Origin: Stomorhina lunata
Lineage: Eukaryota > Arthropoda > Insecta > Diptera > Rhiniidae
NCBI GenBank assembly: GCA_933228675.1
Contig: CAKOFX010000006.1
Coordinates: 377,992-441,991 of the forward strand
DNA length: 64,000 bases
Direction: 5' to 3'
The stretch's first letter is position 1, and every line of letters starts with the position of its first letter. Under the pieces are notes generated by a model. The model saw nothing but the letters and a program-made list of their open reading frames with translations, had not been told where the DNA came from and made no database searches. The position numbers and the translations under genes are program-made. Below, piece after piece: positions 12,343-25,068 of the stretch.

Positions 12343-13970
12343 TAGAGCTTATTCTTGCAATTTAGTGGCCATAGCTATCATAGTTTCTAATTTAATAGCT
12401 TTTAACTGGCCTTTCGTTTTTCGTATGAAAGCTAAAGTCAAACATGGACTGATTCCTATAAAATTTGATAAACTGATCAAAAGTTGCGTAAAACTGCCCT
12501 ATTTTAAATTTAATCGTCATAGCTATTACAATTGCATTCAATTTATCAGCATTAATGTGTTTTCCAGGGCGGGGTAATATGGGAGCTCTAACTAAATTTG
12601 AACCGATTTAGTCCATTTTTAACACACATCTTTTTCAAGATATCAAAAATACTTTTGTAAAATTTTGTCCCTCTAGCTCTTTTCGTTAAGGCGCTATCGT
12701 GCTTTTATCTGACGGATAGACGGACATAAACAACCTTTTCTTTATGTATTTTTGTGTTTCCATAAGTTTTTTATATGGGAGCTATGGTTAAATGGTGACA
12801 GATTGTGACAAAATTTTGCACACTGGCTGGCATTGACATAGGGCTTTCTTGCGCTTAATTTAGTCTGACTAGCTCTTGTAGTTAAGGAGCTATCACGATT
12901 TTATCTGACGGACAGATGGACATAAATCCCCTTTTCTTTTTGAATTTTTGTGTTTTCGTAAGTTTTTTATATGGGAGATAGGTCAAATTGTGACCGATTA
13001 CGACAAAATTTTGCACACTGGCTGGTATTGATATAAGACTTTCGTGTGCAAAATTAAGTGGTTATATCTGTTATAATTTTAGATTAACTGGCGTTTAAGT
13101 GTATTTTAGGTGAAATTCAGGCTGTTTTCGCAAGTTTTTTGTATGGAAGCTATGGCTAAATGTGAACCGATTTTAATGAAATTTTATACGCTGCCTAGAG
13201 CTAATGTAGAACTTTTATATACCAAATTTTATCAGCATATCTGCTATAGTTTGTCATTAATTAACAAATAAGCGATTAGCCTGGACAAGGTTATACGGTA
13301 GCTATGGTCAAACGTGAACCGATTTTGCCCAATTTCAATTTTTTTTATATGGGAGCTATGGTCAAATGGTGACCGATTGTAACAAAATTTTGCACGCTAG
13401 CTGGCATTTACATAAGACTTCCTTGTCCTAAATTAATTAGCCAAAGCTATTATAGTTTATCATTTATTGGCATTTAAGTGTATTCTAGGTTGAATTTTGG
13501 CTGTTTCCATAAGTTTTTTGTATGGGAGCTATGGTTAAATGTGAACCGATTTTGATGAAATTTTATATGCTACCTAGGGCTAATGCAATACTTCTATATA
13601 CCAAATCATAGCTATTATAGTTTCTTAATTATTAGCAAATAAGCGATTAGCGTAGGCGAGGTTATACCGGAGCTATGGTCAAATGTTAACCAATTTTGCC
13701 CAATTTAAATACCAAAACTTTCCAAGAAATGAAGAATATTTGTACCAAACTTCAGTGACCTATAACCTTTTGTTAAGGTTTATCGTGCCGACAACAGACA
13801 GTCAGACATACAGACAGACGGACAGACAGGCGGACGTCGCTCAGTCGTCTTAGAATTTCATAAGGATTCATAATATACTTCAATTTTTTATTTTGGGCCA
13901 ATATTAAGGAAATTACAAACGGAATGACAATCTCAAAATACCCCCATTTTTTGTAATGGTGGGTATAAAA
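12343..13970 (+). repeat. Family-1 repeat, right part after Helitron A
   Basis: It resumes with TAGAGCTTATTCTTGCAA and passes through the internal blocks ending ...CCGATT (near 12600, 12805, 12990, 13165, 13375 and 13540). The (GTCY)n tract is at 13798-13833, and it ends near GGTGGGTATAAAAA at 13957-13970. It is longer than the complete copy because one internal block is repeated near 13340. Confidence 0.75.
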
Positions 13971-14175
13971 AGAGAATGTTACATTTATACGAACTATAGC
14001 CAAATATTGACCGATTCCGTAAGTTTTTTATATGGGAGCTATGGTCAGATGATGACAGATTGTGACCAAATTTTGCACAATGGCTGGAATTGTGCTAAAT
14101 TTAGCGCTTATATCTATTATTGGCATTTAAGTGTATTTTATGTGAAACTTATACTGTTTTCATAAGTGTTTTGTA
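13971..14175 (+). repeat. Family-1 fragment
   Basis: Short pieces of the family-1 interior (GAACTATAGCCAAATATTGA, ATATGGGAGCTATGGTCAGA), truncated at TTTTGTATTAAACATC. Confidence 0.6.
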
Positions 14176-14455
14176 TTAAACATCTGCATAGTTCCATCCG
14201 TGTATATCCATTTCTGTGTTTTATCATTTTGAGTGTGTATTGATGAGTAGTTAAGTTTTTTGTTATAAGTGAGTATTGTTGTATTCTCCCACTAAGTAAG
14301 TCTGAGTGGGTAAAAAGACAATGAGAATAACATATTTATTTTCCTATAGTTTTGCAAAATGGTTATACAATAGATAACTTATAGTATGTCGTATGAAGTT
14401 TACTTATAGGATAAAATAAAAACTAAAAACGACATTCGATTAGTTTAATACATTT

Positions 14456-15984
14456 TTTTCAAAACTTTGTTGTTTTTGTAGGAGTTTTTTCAAAAATTTG
14501 TTATTTTTGTGAGAAATCTTTTAAAAATTTCTTCTTTTTATAGGAAATTTTTCAAAAATATCTTATTTTATATAGGAAATTTTTCAAAAATTTCTTATTT
14601 TAATACGAGATTTTCCAAAAATTTCTTAATTTTATAGGAAATTTTATTTTTTTTTTTTTATTTTTATAGGAAATTTTTAAAAAATTTCTTATTTTCATAT
14701 AAAATAAAAAATATATATCTTATTTTTACAAGAAGTTTTTCAAAAATTTCTTATCCTCATAGAAAATTTTTGATTTTGTTTTTTTTATTTTTATATAAAA
14801 TTTTTAAATTTTTTTTTTAAGGAAATTCAATATTTCTTATTTTTATAGGAAATTATTCAAAAATTTCTTAATTTTGCAGAAAATTTTAATTTTTATTTAT
14901 TTATTTTTATAGGAAGTTTTTAAAAAATTTCTTATTTTCATAGGAACTTTTTAAAAATTTCTTATATTATAGGAAATTTTAAAAAAATGTCTTATTTTTA
15001 TAAAAAAAAATTTGAAAAAATTCTTATTTTTACAGGGAATTTAAAAAAAAAATTCTTATTTTTATAAAAAAAAATCAAAAATTTCTTATCTGATAGATTT
15101 TTTTTTTAATTTCAAAGAAAATTTTTCCTTAATTTTTATAGGAAATTTTTAAAAAATTTCTGGTTTTTGTAGGAAATTTTTAATTTTTTTTTTTATTTTT
15201 ATAGGAAATTTTTAATTTTTTTTTTTCAATTTTTTAGAAATTTTTTATTTTTTTTATTTTTATAGGAAATTTTTAATTTTTTTTTCAATTTTTTAGAAAT
15301 TTTTTATTTTTTTTTTATTTTTATATGAAATTTTTAAAAAATTTCTTGTTTTTAAAAAATTTCTTATTATTATATAATTTTAAAAACTTTCAATTCTTAA
15401 AAAAATTTTACTCCGTCCCTTTATTTCACTAATTTTATATTCTTTTGACATTTTTTTCTTTTATTTCTATATTATTCATTTTTATAGTCAATTAAAATAT
15501 ATACACACAAACACTGAAAAATGTTAAAAATTTCTTATTTTTATAAAAAAAATTTGAAAAATTTCTAATTTTTATAAGGAATTTTTAAAAAAATGTCTTA
15601 TTTTTATAAAAAAAAAATTTCAAAATTTTTTATTTGATAGAATTTTTTTTTTAATTTCAAAGAAAATTTTTCCTTAATTTTTATAGGAAATTTTTAAAAA
15701 ATTTCTGGTTTTTGTAGGAAATTTTTAACTTTCTTTTATTTTTATAGGAAATTTTTAAATTTTTTTCAATTTTATAGGGAATTTTTAATTTTTTTTTATA
15801 GGAAATTTTTAAAAAAATTTCTTATTATTATAGGATTTTTAAAAAATTTCAATTCTTAAAAAATTTTACTTTTACCCTTATTTCACTTATTTTATATTCT
15901 TTTGACAATTTTTTTCCTTTTATTTCTATATTATTCATTTTTATAGTCAATTAAAATATATACACACAAACACTGAAAAATGTT
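14456..15984. repeat. Degenerate AT-rich palindromic minisatellite with 459-bp duplication
   Basis: Imperfect units of TTTTTATAGGAAATTTTT and AAAAATTTCTTATTTT spaced irregularly from about 14470. A large tandem duplication is superimposed: ACACACAAACACTGAAAAAT occurs at 15502 and 15961, with GATAGA...TTCAAAGAAAATTTTTCC upstream in both. The unit relates to arrays 1 and 2 but has lost regular phase. Confidence 0.8.
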
Positions 15985-16239
15985 AGTATTTCAATATAGA
16001 ACACAAGTTATTCGAAATACTCATAAATAATTATAGTTATCTAAGTATTTTGGAACAAGAAACAGTTGTAAACAGATAAATGTATCTTTCTCAACTTATA
16101 AGCAAAAGCATCAGTTACTGACTTTGTGGGTAGAGTGGATGAGCAAAAACAAAAGCAGACAATATCGGTTACACTCATTCTCTTATTTATACTACAAGTA
16201 TTGAGTACTACTATGGTGTATTCGTTTTTGATGAACAAT
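15985..16239. other. Unassigned sequence
   Basis: Two short overlapping frames on opposite strands (16041-16238 and 16126-16365) show no domain. The plus-strand one runs into family-1 repeat sequence. Confidence 0.4.
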
Positions 16240-16656
16240 ATTGTATACTCTTGCAGACGTTTATTTTGTATAGGACCTATGTCTAAATGTGAGCGGATTG
16301 ATGAAATTTTGTATGCTGCCCAATGCTTATGTAGAACTTCTATGTACCAAATTGTATCATCATAGCTATTTTAGTTTGTCATTTATTAGCAAATGAGCGA
16401 TAAGCCTAGGCGAGGTTATACTGAATATATGATCAAATGTGAACCGATTTTGCCTAATTTCAATCTCAAAATTTTCTCAGAAATGAAGAATGCTTTTACT
16501 AAGTTTTATTGGTTACTAGCTCCTTTCATTAAGGCGTTATCGTGAATCCAATAGACAGGCAGACAGAAAGACATCACTCAATCGTCTTAGAATGCACATT
16601 AATTTTTGTTTTTGAGGCAATATTAAGGACATTACAAACGGAATGACAATCTCAAT
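16240..16656 (+). repeat. Family-1 fragment
   Basis: Interior and end of family 1: ATGTCTAAATGTGAGCGGAT, AAATGAGCGATAAGCCTAGG, a weak GACAGGCAGACAG tract and GGAATGACAATCTCAATATT. Confidence 0.7.
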
Positions 16657-16867
16657 ATTCAACTATTCGTTTTACAATTGTTTTATTGGGATCATAGGCG
16701 TATGAGTATTTGCAAATTTTACTAAGAAAAATAGCAAGTATACGCCTTGGTATTTACATTATTCTATCCCGTTTTGCATTTTCAGTTTACCTACGCACAG
16801 GAAAAATATAATGGATATACGTCTGCAACTTCTTAACCGTTGGACGGTTTTTAAAATAATACAAGTA

Positions 16868-17475
16868 AGTAAAGTTAGAATTGCGATAGTTTGACTAAAA
16901 TAGATTGCCGATTGTTTGCCTGCAGAGCTTTTTAAGGCCTGAGGTGACGAGTTGACAAAGCGTATGTCCCAACTTATAGAAACCATATGGTTAAAAGACC
17001 GAATGTCGGACTATTGGAGACCCAGTGTTATTTGCCTAGTGTTCAAAAAACTTATAAAATCGTTTGCGCCAAATATAGAGGGAAAAACCTCCTTTAATTG
17101 CACATAAGATCCTATCGACAATACAGTGTGAAAGGCTAAAGCCCAGGTTAAACGAAATAACTGAGACCTACCAATGTGGCTTAAGATCAGGTAAATCTAC
17201 CACTGGCCAGATCCTCACTACGTCAAATCATGGAGAAGACCCAAGGGAATTAATAAGACACTTATCATCGCTTCGTTGACAACAAAGCTGCTTTTGACAG
17301 TCCGATACGAGCTAAGTTGTTTAGAGTAATATCTGAACTTTTCATCCCTACGAAGCTTATAAGGTTAGGCAGAATGACATTAATACAACCTCATCAGCTA
17401 AAATATGTAAGAGCTTATCAGAGTCTTTTATAACTAAAGGGGGATTTAAATATCTTAATTCCAAGAAACCAGAAC
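16868..17475 (+). pseudogene. Degenerate LINE reverse-transcriptase fragment
   Basis: Conceptual translation across several frames gives the order of a non-LTR retrotransposon reverse transcriptase. GA-DCLPAELFK and MSQLIETIWLKDRM come first (about 16905-16998), then ERLKPRLNEITETYQCG (about 17131-17180), RSGKSTTGQI, and motif A as VDNKAAFDSPIRAKLF (about 17277-17324). LSESFITKGGF follows near 17416. The frame is broken by several stops and shifts, and both ends of the LINE are missing. Family resemblance is to RTs of the type often annotated 'endonuclease-reverse transcriptase' in insects. The exact clade cannot be set by eye. It ends close to the DD37E transposon at 17529. Confidence 0.8.
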
Positions 17476-17528
17476 TATAGGAGGTACCAAAAATTTAATG
17501 TTACGATGAGTGATTCTTACGAAAGCTA

Positions 17529-18805
17529 AAGAGTGCTCTAAATAAAATTTGTAGTTGGATTTTCTTAAATAAAAATCAAACCTTTTAATATAAAAACTCT
17601 ACAAAATACGCAAATATAATGACATATTATACAAAATCATTTAGCCTTAAAATGTTTACTTAGTACTCGGGTTTTGCAAAATTATCGACTTTTTTCGGAA
17701 ACCCTCCCATTAAAGATTTTACAGTTGCATGTGTTCCACCTGCGCTTAAAATCGGACATGTTCTTGGAAATCTTTCCTGTGTTCTTCAATTCCTTTTTTA
17801 CCAGAGTCCAATACCTTTCCACAGGCCGAAGTTCTGGACAGTTAGGTGGATTTGCCTCTCGTGGTATAAAAATGACATTATTCTTTGAGTACCACTCAAG
17901 TGCCTTTTTTCCATAATGGCATGATGCCAAATCGGGTCAAAAAAATGTAGTCACTCTGTGCTCTCTTAAAAAGGGTAACAATCGTTTTTGTAGGCACTCC
18001 TTTATATAAATTTCTGTGTTTATTGTGCCAGATGCCACAAATACTTTACTTCTTTTGCCACAACTGCAAATAGCTTGCCACACGAGAAACTTCTTAGGGA
18101 ATTTTGTTTGTTTTTTTGTGCGAAACTCTTGCCGAACATTGCCCCGTTTATCAGCAACATAAAAATCTTGACCAGGAAGTTGAGAAAAGTCTGCCAGTAC
18201 GTATGTTTCATCATCCATCACACAACAGGTGTATTTTTTATAAAATCAGACTTCAATTTTTTCGCTCGTTTTTTTTGCTTCTAAGTTCTTTATAGCATTG
18301 CGATCTGGAACCTTTTGGACTTTGTATGTCTTCAGTCCAGCATAAGCTTTGACTCTATGTGCAAAATTCGTAGAATATTTCACCGTACGAGCTGCTTTTC
18401 TTAAAGAAGTGTTAGGCGCTCTTCGAAAGAGTCGCTCGACTTCTTTTGCCTTACCAATATCTCTAGGACCTTTTTTCCTCCCTGATCCAGGTTTTTCTTC
18501 AATGCTCTGGTTTTCCTTATACCGTCTGATGGCATTAGAAACCGTTCGAGGGTCAACTTTCAAATTTTTAGCTATTTTTTTAAAAGTCCATGACGGATTT
18601 TTTTGAAATGTTTTAATTATATTTTCACGAACCTTTTTTTCGCAGTCCATTTTGATTGAAATAACTATTGAAAATTAATAATTTCTAAAATAATAGTATC
18701 TGACATATCTATAGAAACTAACTTGATCAAAAAATAAATTATTTCTTGCACTATGGATAAATTTTGTCTAAAATAGTAAATGCATATTTTTTTTAGAACA
18801 CTCTT
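17529..18805 (-). mobile_element. Tc1/mariner-superfamily DD37E transposon, complete ends (copy 1)
   Basis: The element is 1277 bp. Terminal inverted repeats begin AAGAGTGCTCTAAA at the plus-strand left end and AAGAGTGTTCTAAA (reverse complement) at the right end. TA dinucleotides at 17527-17528 and 18806-18807 are the expected TA target duplication. It carries one transposase gene on the minus strand. Length, TIR, TA target and transposase agree with the IS630-Tc1-mariner superfamily. Confidence 0.93.
17660..18650 (-). pseudogene. DD37E transposase, broken by two stops and a 20-bp deletion
   Basis: The start is ATG at 18650 (MDCEKKVRENIIKTF). An N-terminal helix-turn-helix region (residues about 1-110) with GRKKGPRD leads to the catalytic core. 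First Asp is in MDDETYV (about residue 147), second in DLASCHYG (about 240) and Glu in PELRPVERYW (about 278). There are 37 residues between the second Asp and Glu, hence DD37E, the signature known from ITmD37E elements. All of this stays in one frame but is interrupted by TGA at 18248-18246 and TGA at 17939-17937 (TGG in copy 2). A 20-bp deletion between GC repeats near 17727 (relative to copy 2) shifts the C-terminus. It is therefore non-functional. Confidence 0.92.
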
Positions 18806-18807
18806 TA

Positions 18808-19935
18808 TTGGAATGCAGAGGAATATTTCGTGAGTATCTTCATATTTTTGTAGAAAAATTAACTGATATAACTACACTTTATAGTCTAATAGACTACCAC
18901 ACTACCACACTCACTAAACCCTAACTAACTATTATCTTAATGTTGAAGATTTTCGACCTTTTTAGAAAACTATTCATTTTGGACTAGGCATTCTTTCATT
19001 ATTTCTTGTGTCATATGAGCTCAAGGGTGAAAAGTATGTATTAGATGTTTTGACCTTTTTTCATTTTCAGTCGACATATTGACATTTTTACTATTTGTCA
19101 GTCTGGTTTACTATACATACATTCCAATTTATTAGTAATTGGAATATCAAATTTTTAGATTTGTTTATTCTAATAATTGTGATATAATTGAATTGCCAAA
19201 GGTCATAAGTTATAAGCAAAAATATTATTTACAAATATTTATTACGAGAATAGTAGAGAAAGTTAGTTCAAAACAAAATAAAATCTTTGAAATTTTAATA
19301 GTATGACTCTTTAAAAATACAGATATTTTCGTGACATTTTCAATAAAAGAAATTCAAAAACCTTCTCGTTTTTCTCTTTACATATGTGTATGAGTACCTT
19401 TAGTTTTGCTAAATATTTGACTAGCAAATAAATGTTGATTTATGATTCTTATTTGCTTTGAACTTTTGCAGAAATTTACGGTCAAACTCAATTAATTTTC
19501 AGAACAATTTTATAACGATAATTGATGAATTTGGTCTGTTTGCCAGACATCCAAAAAATAATTACATTTTTAGTAATTTGTTGTTTTTCTGCAATTGAAA
19601 TGACTTTAAAATTGTATGTCTTTTACGAGCAAATTTAACATGTTTACTTTTATTGAATAACTGAAATGTGTCAGAAAAACTGAAATAGGACAAAAAAGGT
19701 TTTTGACGAAGAACGTAAGTAAGATAATTATTTTTTAAAAAATTATAAGGTCTATTCTTTATCACAAACTCTAAACAAAAGCCTACAGTTTATATTATTT
19801 CGAATACTTTTGTAAATTTTTAAAATAGCTATTTTTCTTCATGTGGTTACGCCAGGCAAGACTGGAAATAATTAAAGTCAGTTTACGAATTTTATTGTAT
19901 TTATCCTCTGGTTATTTCCAATTATAACTTAAGTG
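18808..19935. other. Unassigned AT-rich sequence
   Basis: No gene or known repeat seen. A 67-codon minus-strand frame at 19562-19765 has no recognisable feature. Confidence 0.4.
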
Positions 19936-22900
19936 AGAAATTCCTTATTTTTATAAGAAATGTTTCAAAACTTTTATAGGAATTTTTTTTTAAATTTCGA
20001 AATTCTGGAAAATTTTTTTTAAAAATTTCTTATTTTAACAAGAAATTTTTCAAAATTTTTTTTTATTTATTAGAAACTTTTCAACAAATTTTTATTTTAA
20101 CACGAATTTTTTTAAACAATTTTTCTTTTTATAAGAAATTTTTCAAAGATTTTTTTTTATAATAAACTTTTCAAAAATTTCTTAATTTTATAAGAAATTT
20201 TTCAAAAATTTCTTATTTTTATAAGAAATTTTTCAAAAATTTCTTATTTTTATAAGAAATTTTTCAAAAATTTCTGATTTTTATAAGAAATTTTTCAAAA
20301 ATTTCTTATTTTTATAAGAAATTTTTCAAAAATTTCTTATTTTTATAAGAAATTTTTCAAAAATTTCTTATTTTTATAAGAAAATTTTCAAAAATTTCTT
20401 ATTTTTATAAGAAATTTTTCAAAAATTTCTTATTTTTATAAGAAATTTTTCAAAAATTTCTTATTTTTATAAGAAATTTTTCAAAAATTTATTATTTTTA
20501 TAAGAAATTTTTCAAAAATTTATTATTTTTATAAGAAATTTTTCAAAAATTTATTATTTTTATAAGAAATTTTTCAAAAATTTATTATTTTTATAAGAAA
20601 TTTTTAAAAAATTTATTATTTTTATAAGAAATTTTTCAAAAATTTATTATTTTTATAAGAAAATTTTCAAAAATTTCTTATTTTTATAAGAAATTTTTCA
20701 AAAATTTCTTATTTTTATAAGAAATTTTTCAAAAATTTCTTATTTTTATAAGAAATTTTTCAAGAATTTCTTATTTTTATAAGAATTTTTTCAAAAATTT
20801 CTTATTTTCATAAGAAATTTTTCAAAAATTTCTTATTTTCAAAAGAAATTTTCAAAAATTTCTTGTTTTCATAAGAAATTTTTCAAAAATTTCTTATTTT
20901 CATGAGAAATTTTTCAAAAATTTCTTATTTTCATGAGAAATTTTTCAAAAAATTCTTTTTTTCATGAGAAAATTTTCAAAAATTTCTTATTTTTATAAGA
21001 AATTTTTCAAAAATTTCTTATTTTTATAAGAAATTTTTCAAAAATTTCTTATTTTTATAAGAAATTTTTCAAAAATTTCTTATTTTTATAAGAAATTTTT
21101 CAAAAATTTCTTATTTTTATAAGAAATTTTTCAAAAATTTTTTATTTTTATAAGAAATTTTACAAAAATTTCTTATTTTTATAAGAAACTTTTCAAAATT
21201 TCCTTATTTTTATAAGAAATTTTTCAAAAATTTCTTATTTTTATATAGAAATTTTTCAAAAATTTCTTATTTTGATAAGAAATTTTTCAAAAATTTCTTA
21301 TTTCTATAAGAAATTTTTCAAAAATTTCTTATTTTTATAAGAAATTTTTCAAAAATTTCTTATTTTTATAAGAAATTTTTCAAAAATTTCTTATTTTTAT
21401 CAGGAATTTTTTAAAAATTTCTTATTTTTATAAGGAATTTTTCAAAAATTTATTATTTTTATAAGAAATTTTTCAAAAATTTCTTATTTTTATAAGAAAT
21501 TTTTCAAAAATTTCTTATTGTTATAAGAAATTTTTCAAAAATTTCTTATTTTCATAAGAATTTTTTCAAAAATTTCTTATTTTCATGAGCAATTTTTAAA
21601 AAATTTCTTATTTTCATGAGAAATTTTTAAAAAATTTCTTATTTTCATGAGAAATTTTTCAAAAATTTCTTATTTTTATAAGAAATTTTTCAAAAATTTC
21701 TTATTTTTATAAAAAATTTTACAAAAATTTCTTATTTTTATAATAATTTTATTAAAATTTCTTAATTTTATATGAAATTTTCAAAAATTTCTTATTTTTA
21801 TAAGAAATTTTTCAAAAATTTCTTATTTTTAGAAGAAATTTTTTAAAAATTTCTTATTTTTGAGAAAATTTTTCAAAAATTTCTTATTTTTATAAGAAAT
21901 TTTTTTAAAAATTTCTTATTTTTATAAGAAATTTTTCAAAAATTTCTTATTTTTATAAGAAATTTTTCAAAAATTACTTATTTTTATAAGAAATTTTTCA
22001 AAAATTTCTTATTTTTATAAGAAATTTTTCAAAAATTTCTTATTTTTATAAGAAATTTTTAAAAATTTCTTATTTTTATCAGGAATTTTTTAAAAATTTC
22101 TTAATTTTATAAGGAATTTTTCAAAAATTTATTATTTTTATTAGAAATTTTTCAAAAATTTATTATTTTTATAAGAAATTTTTCAAAAATTTCTTATTGT
22201 TATAAGAAATTTTTCAAAAATTTCTTATTTTCATAAGAATTTTTTCAAAAATTTCTTATTTTCATGAGCAATTTTTAAAAAATTTCTTATTTTCATGAGA
22301 AATTTTTCAAAAATTTCTTATTTTCATGAGAAATTTTTCAAAAATTTCTTATTTTTATAAGAAATTTTTCAAAAATTTCTTATTTTTATAAAAAATTTTA
22401 CAAAAATTTCTTATTTTTATAATAATTTTAATAAAATTTCTTAATTTTATATGAAATTTTCAAAAATTTCTTATTTTTATAAGAAATTTTTCAAAAATTT
22501 CTTATTTTTAGAAGAAATTTTTTAAAAATTTCTTATTTTTGAGAAAATTTTTCAAAAATTTCTTATTTTTATAAGAAATTTTTTTAAAAATTTCTTATTT
22601 TTATAAGAAATTTTTCAAAAATTTCTTATTTTTATAAGAAATTTTTCAAAAATTACTTATTTTTATAAGAAATTTTTCAAAAATTTCTTATTTTTATAAG
22701 AAATTTTTCAAAAATATCTTATTTTTAGAAGAAATTTTTTAAAAAATTCTTATTTTAATAAAAAATTTTACAAAAATTTCGTAATTTTATATGAAATTTT
22801 TCAAAAATTTCTGATTTTTATAAGAAATTTTTCAAAAATTTCTTATTTTTATAAGATATTTTTCAAAAACTTCTTATTTTTATAAGAAATTTTTCAAAAA

Positions 22901-23835
22901 TTTCTTATTTTTATAAGAAATTTTTCAAAAATTTCTTATTTTTATAAGAAATTTTTCAAAAATTTCTTATTTTTATAAGAAATTTTTCAAAAATTTCTTA
23001 TTTTTATAAGGAATTTTTCAAAAATTTCTTATTTTTATAAGAAATTTTTCAAAAATTTCTTATTTTTATAAGAAATTTTTCAAAAATTTCTTATTTTTAT
23101 AAGAAATTTTTCAAAAATTTCTTATTTTTACAAGAAATTTTTCAAAAATTTCTTATTTTTATAAGAAATTTTTCAAAAATTTCTTATTTTTATAAGAAAT
23201 TTTTCAAAAATTTCTTATTTTTATAAGAAATTTTTTAAAAATTTCTTATTTTTATAAGAAATTTTTCAAAAATTTCTTATTTTTATAAGAAATTTTTCAA
23301 AAATTTCTTATTTTTATAAGAAATTTTTAAAAAATTTCTTATTTTTGTAAGAAATTTTTCAAAAATTTCTTATTTTTATAAGAAATTTTTCAAAAATTTC
23401 TTATTTTTATAAGAAATTTTTCAAAAATTTCTTATTTTTATAAGAAATTTTTCAAAAATTTCTTATTTTTATAAGAAATTTTTCAAAAATTTCTTATTTT
23501 TATAAGAAATTTTTCAAAAAATTCTTATTTTTATAAGAAATTTTTCAAAAATTTCTTATTTTTATAAGAAATTTTTCAAAAATTTCTTATTTTTTTAAGA
23601 AATTTTCTTATTTTTTTAAGAAATTTTTCAAAAATTTCTTATTTTTGTATGAAATTTTTCAAAAATTTCTTATTTTTGTATGAAATTTTTCAAAAATTTC
23701 TTATTTCTATAAAAAATATTTTTGAACATTTTTAATTTTTGCAAGAAATTTTTCAAAAATTTCTTATTTTTATTAGAAATTTTTCAAAATTTCTTATTTT
23801 TATAAGAAATTTTTCAAAACTATTTTATTTTTGTT
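19936..23835. repeat. 31-bp palindromic minisatellite array (array 2), about 125 units
   Basis: Head-to-tail units of AAATTTCTTATTTTTATAAG followed by AAATTTTTCAA, with period 31 (ATAAGAAAT at 20221 and 20252). Arms AAATTTCTTAT and ATAAGAAATTT flank a TTTT centre, so each unit is a perfect hairpin. Variants (TTTATTATT, TTTTCATGAG, ATCAGGAATT) occur in runs. Edges are degenerate on both sides. Confidence 0.97.
21401..22725 (+). repeat. 679-bp higher-order duplication within array 2
   Basis: Rare variants recur at a constant 679-bp offset: CAGGAATTTTTTAAAAATTT at 21401 and 22080, CTTATTGTTATAAG at about 21514 and 22193, and AAAATTACTTA at about 21970 and 22649. Units therefore spread by block duplication, not only unit by unit. 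Confidence 0.85.
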
Positions 23836-24708
23836 TATTTTCAAATGATAACTAATCTGCGTATGTTACACTATTTACAATAACCATTTCTCTATAGAAC
23901 AAAACTTTTCATCGACAAAAATTCTATGGAACAAAACTTTTCATCGAGATTTCTTATAAATCGGTACCTTTTATATATTTACAAGGAAGTGTCTTCCATG
24001 AAAAATATTTCACATTTCTTTTTTTCACTAATTAATGCTTTTACGTTAATAACTTTCTTAAAAAAAAATCCTGTTGCTGTTCTTTTATTTATAACTAAAA
24101 TCAACATTAATATTCATTTGTATATTTATCTTTTGCTATTTTTTCAATAATGACTGTGGAAATGGGCTCACATTTTTTCTCACAGCTGTAATTAATTTAT
24201 ACAATAAAACTTCTATTCATGTTTGTCGGAAAACATGATTTCCAATTTTACTATTCCAATTTTCCTTTGTTCCTTTTTGACTAATTTGTTTATTATTCAA
24301 AACGTATATCATATTTAGTTCTACGAAATTCCTCAGCAAAAGAAAAACTAATTAAAAATCATCGTAACTCATAACTAGCAAAAAAATCATCAATCATATG
24401 AATCGATCAACTGACAGACATAATAATATTTATAAAAAACCTATTATTTATATAATGTAATAAAATCTGTGTTCGATAAGAAAATTATGTATTAGGTATT
24501 TGGAAAACACCGGCATAATATGTTATCAAACATATGCAGACTCATGTCGATGATTTAGTTATATGTCTATAAAATTACAAAACATATTATTTAAGTAGTT
24601 GTTACGATATTCAAAAGAATATTAATTGCTTTTGAAATAAATTAACCATGAATAATATTGCAAAAGCATTTCAAATGCATATGAATTTTTCAATAGATTC
24701 TAAATTCT
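23836..24708. other. Unassigned AT-rich sequence
   Basis: No recognisable gene. CTATAGAACAAAACTTTTCAT and a close variant (ATGGAACAAAACTTTTCATC) lie about 30 bp apart near 23893-23948. The short plus-strand frames at 23926-24150 and 24648-24920 show no domain, and the latter runs into the TIR element. Confidence 0.4.
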
Positions 24709-24747
24709 CCCAGCAAAACTTTGGTAATGGCAAGTACTCTGGTAACT

Positions 24748-25068
24748 GGAGCCAAATTATCGCATTCGATATCGATCGAAAACTCAGACTTTTAAGCGAA
24801 TATTGTGAAGTATACTTTAGGGATGTTCGAAGTTACTTCGATGCAAAAAGTTTATTAAAATTTGGTATTCATTTTGATTCGTTTTTAAAAATATATATTG
24901 TTCAATTAAAATCGCTTTAATATTGTTCATATTTTGGCAAATAACTTCAAAAAAATATAGCAAACTGTGCATCTTTTAAATAATTTTGATTATCCTTAAA
25001 GTATGCTATACAAATGTTTTGAAAATATCTAAGATTTCGATCGATATCGAATGCCGTAATTTGGCCCC
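24748..25068. mobile_element. MITE of about 320 bp with 30-bp inverted ends
   Basis: The ends read GGAGCCAAATTATCGCATTC and, as reverse complement, GGGGCCAAATTACGGCATTC. Both continue into GATATCGATCGAAA. The inner TIR copy (27130-27140 region) has the uninterrupted sequence ATAACTGGTTACC, which locates the insertion precisely. The target duplication is TGG or shorter depending on where the ends are set. No coding capacity. Confidence 0.85.

Noticed and set aside
24648..24920. 90-codon plus-strand open frame
   Set aside because: It spans unique DNA, the TIR element's end and the MITE's end, so it is an accidental fusion.
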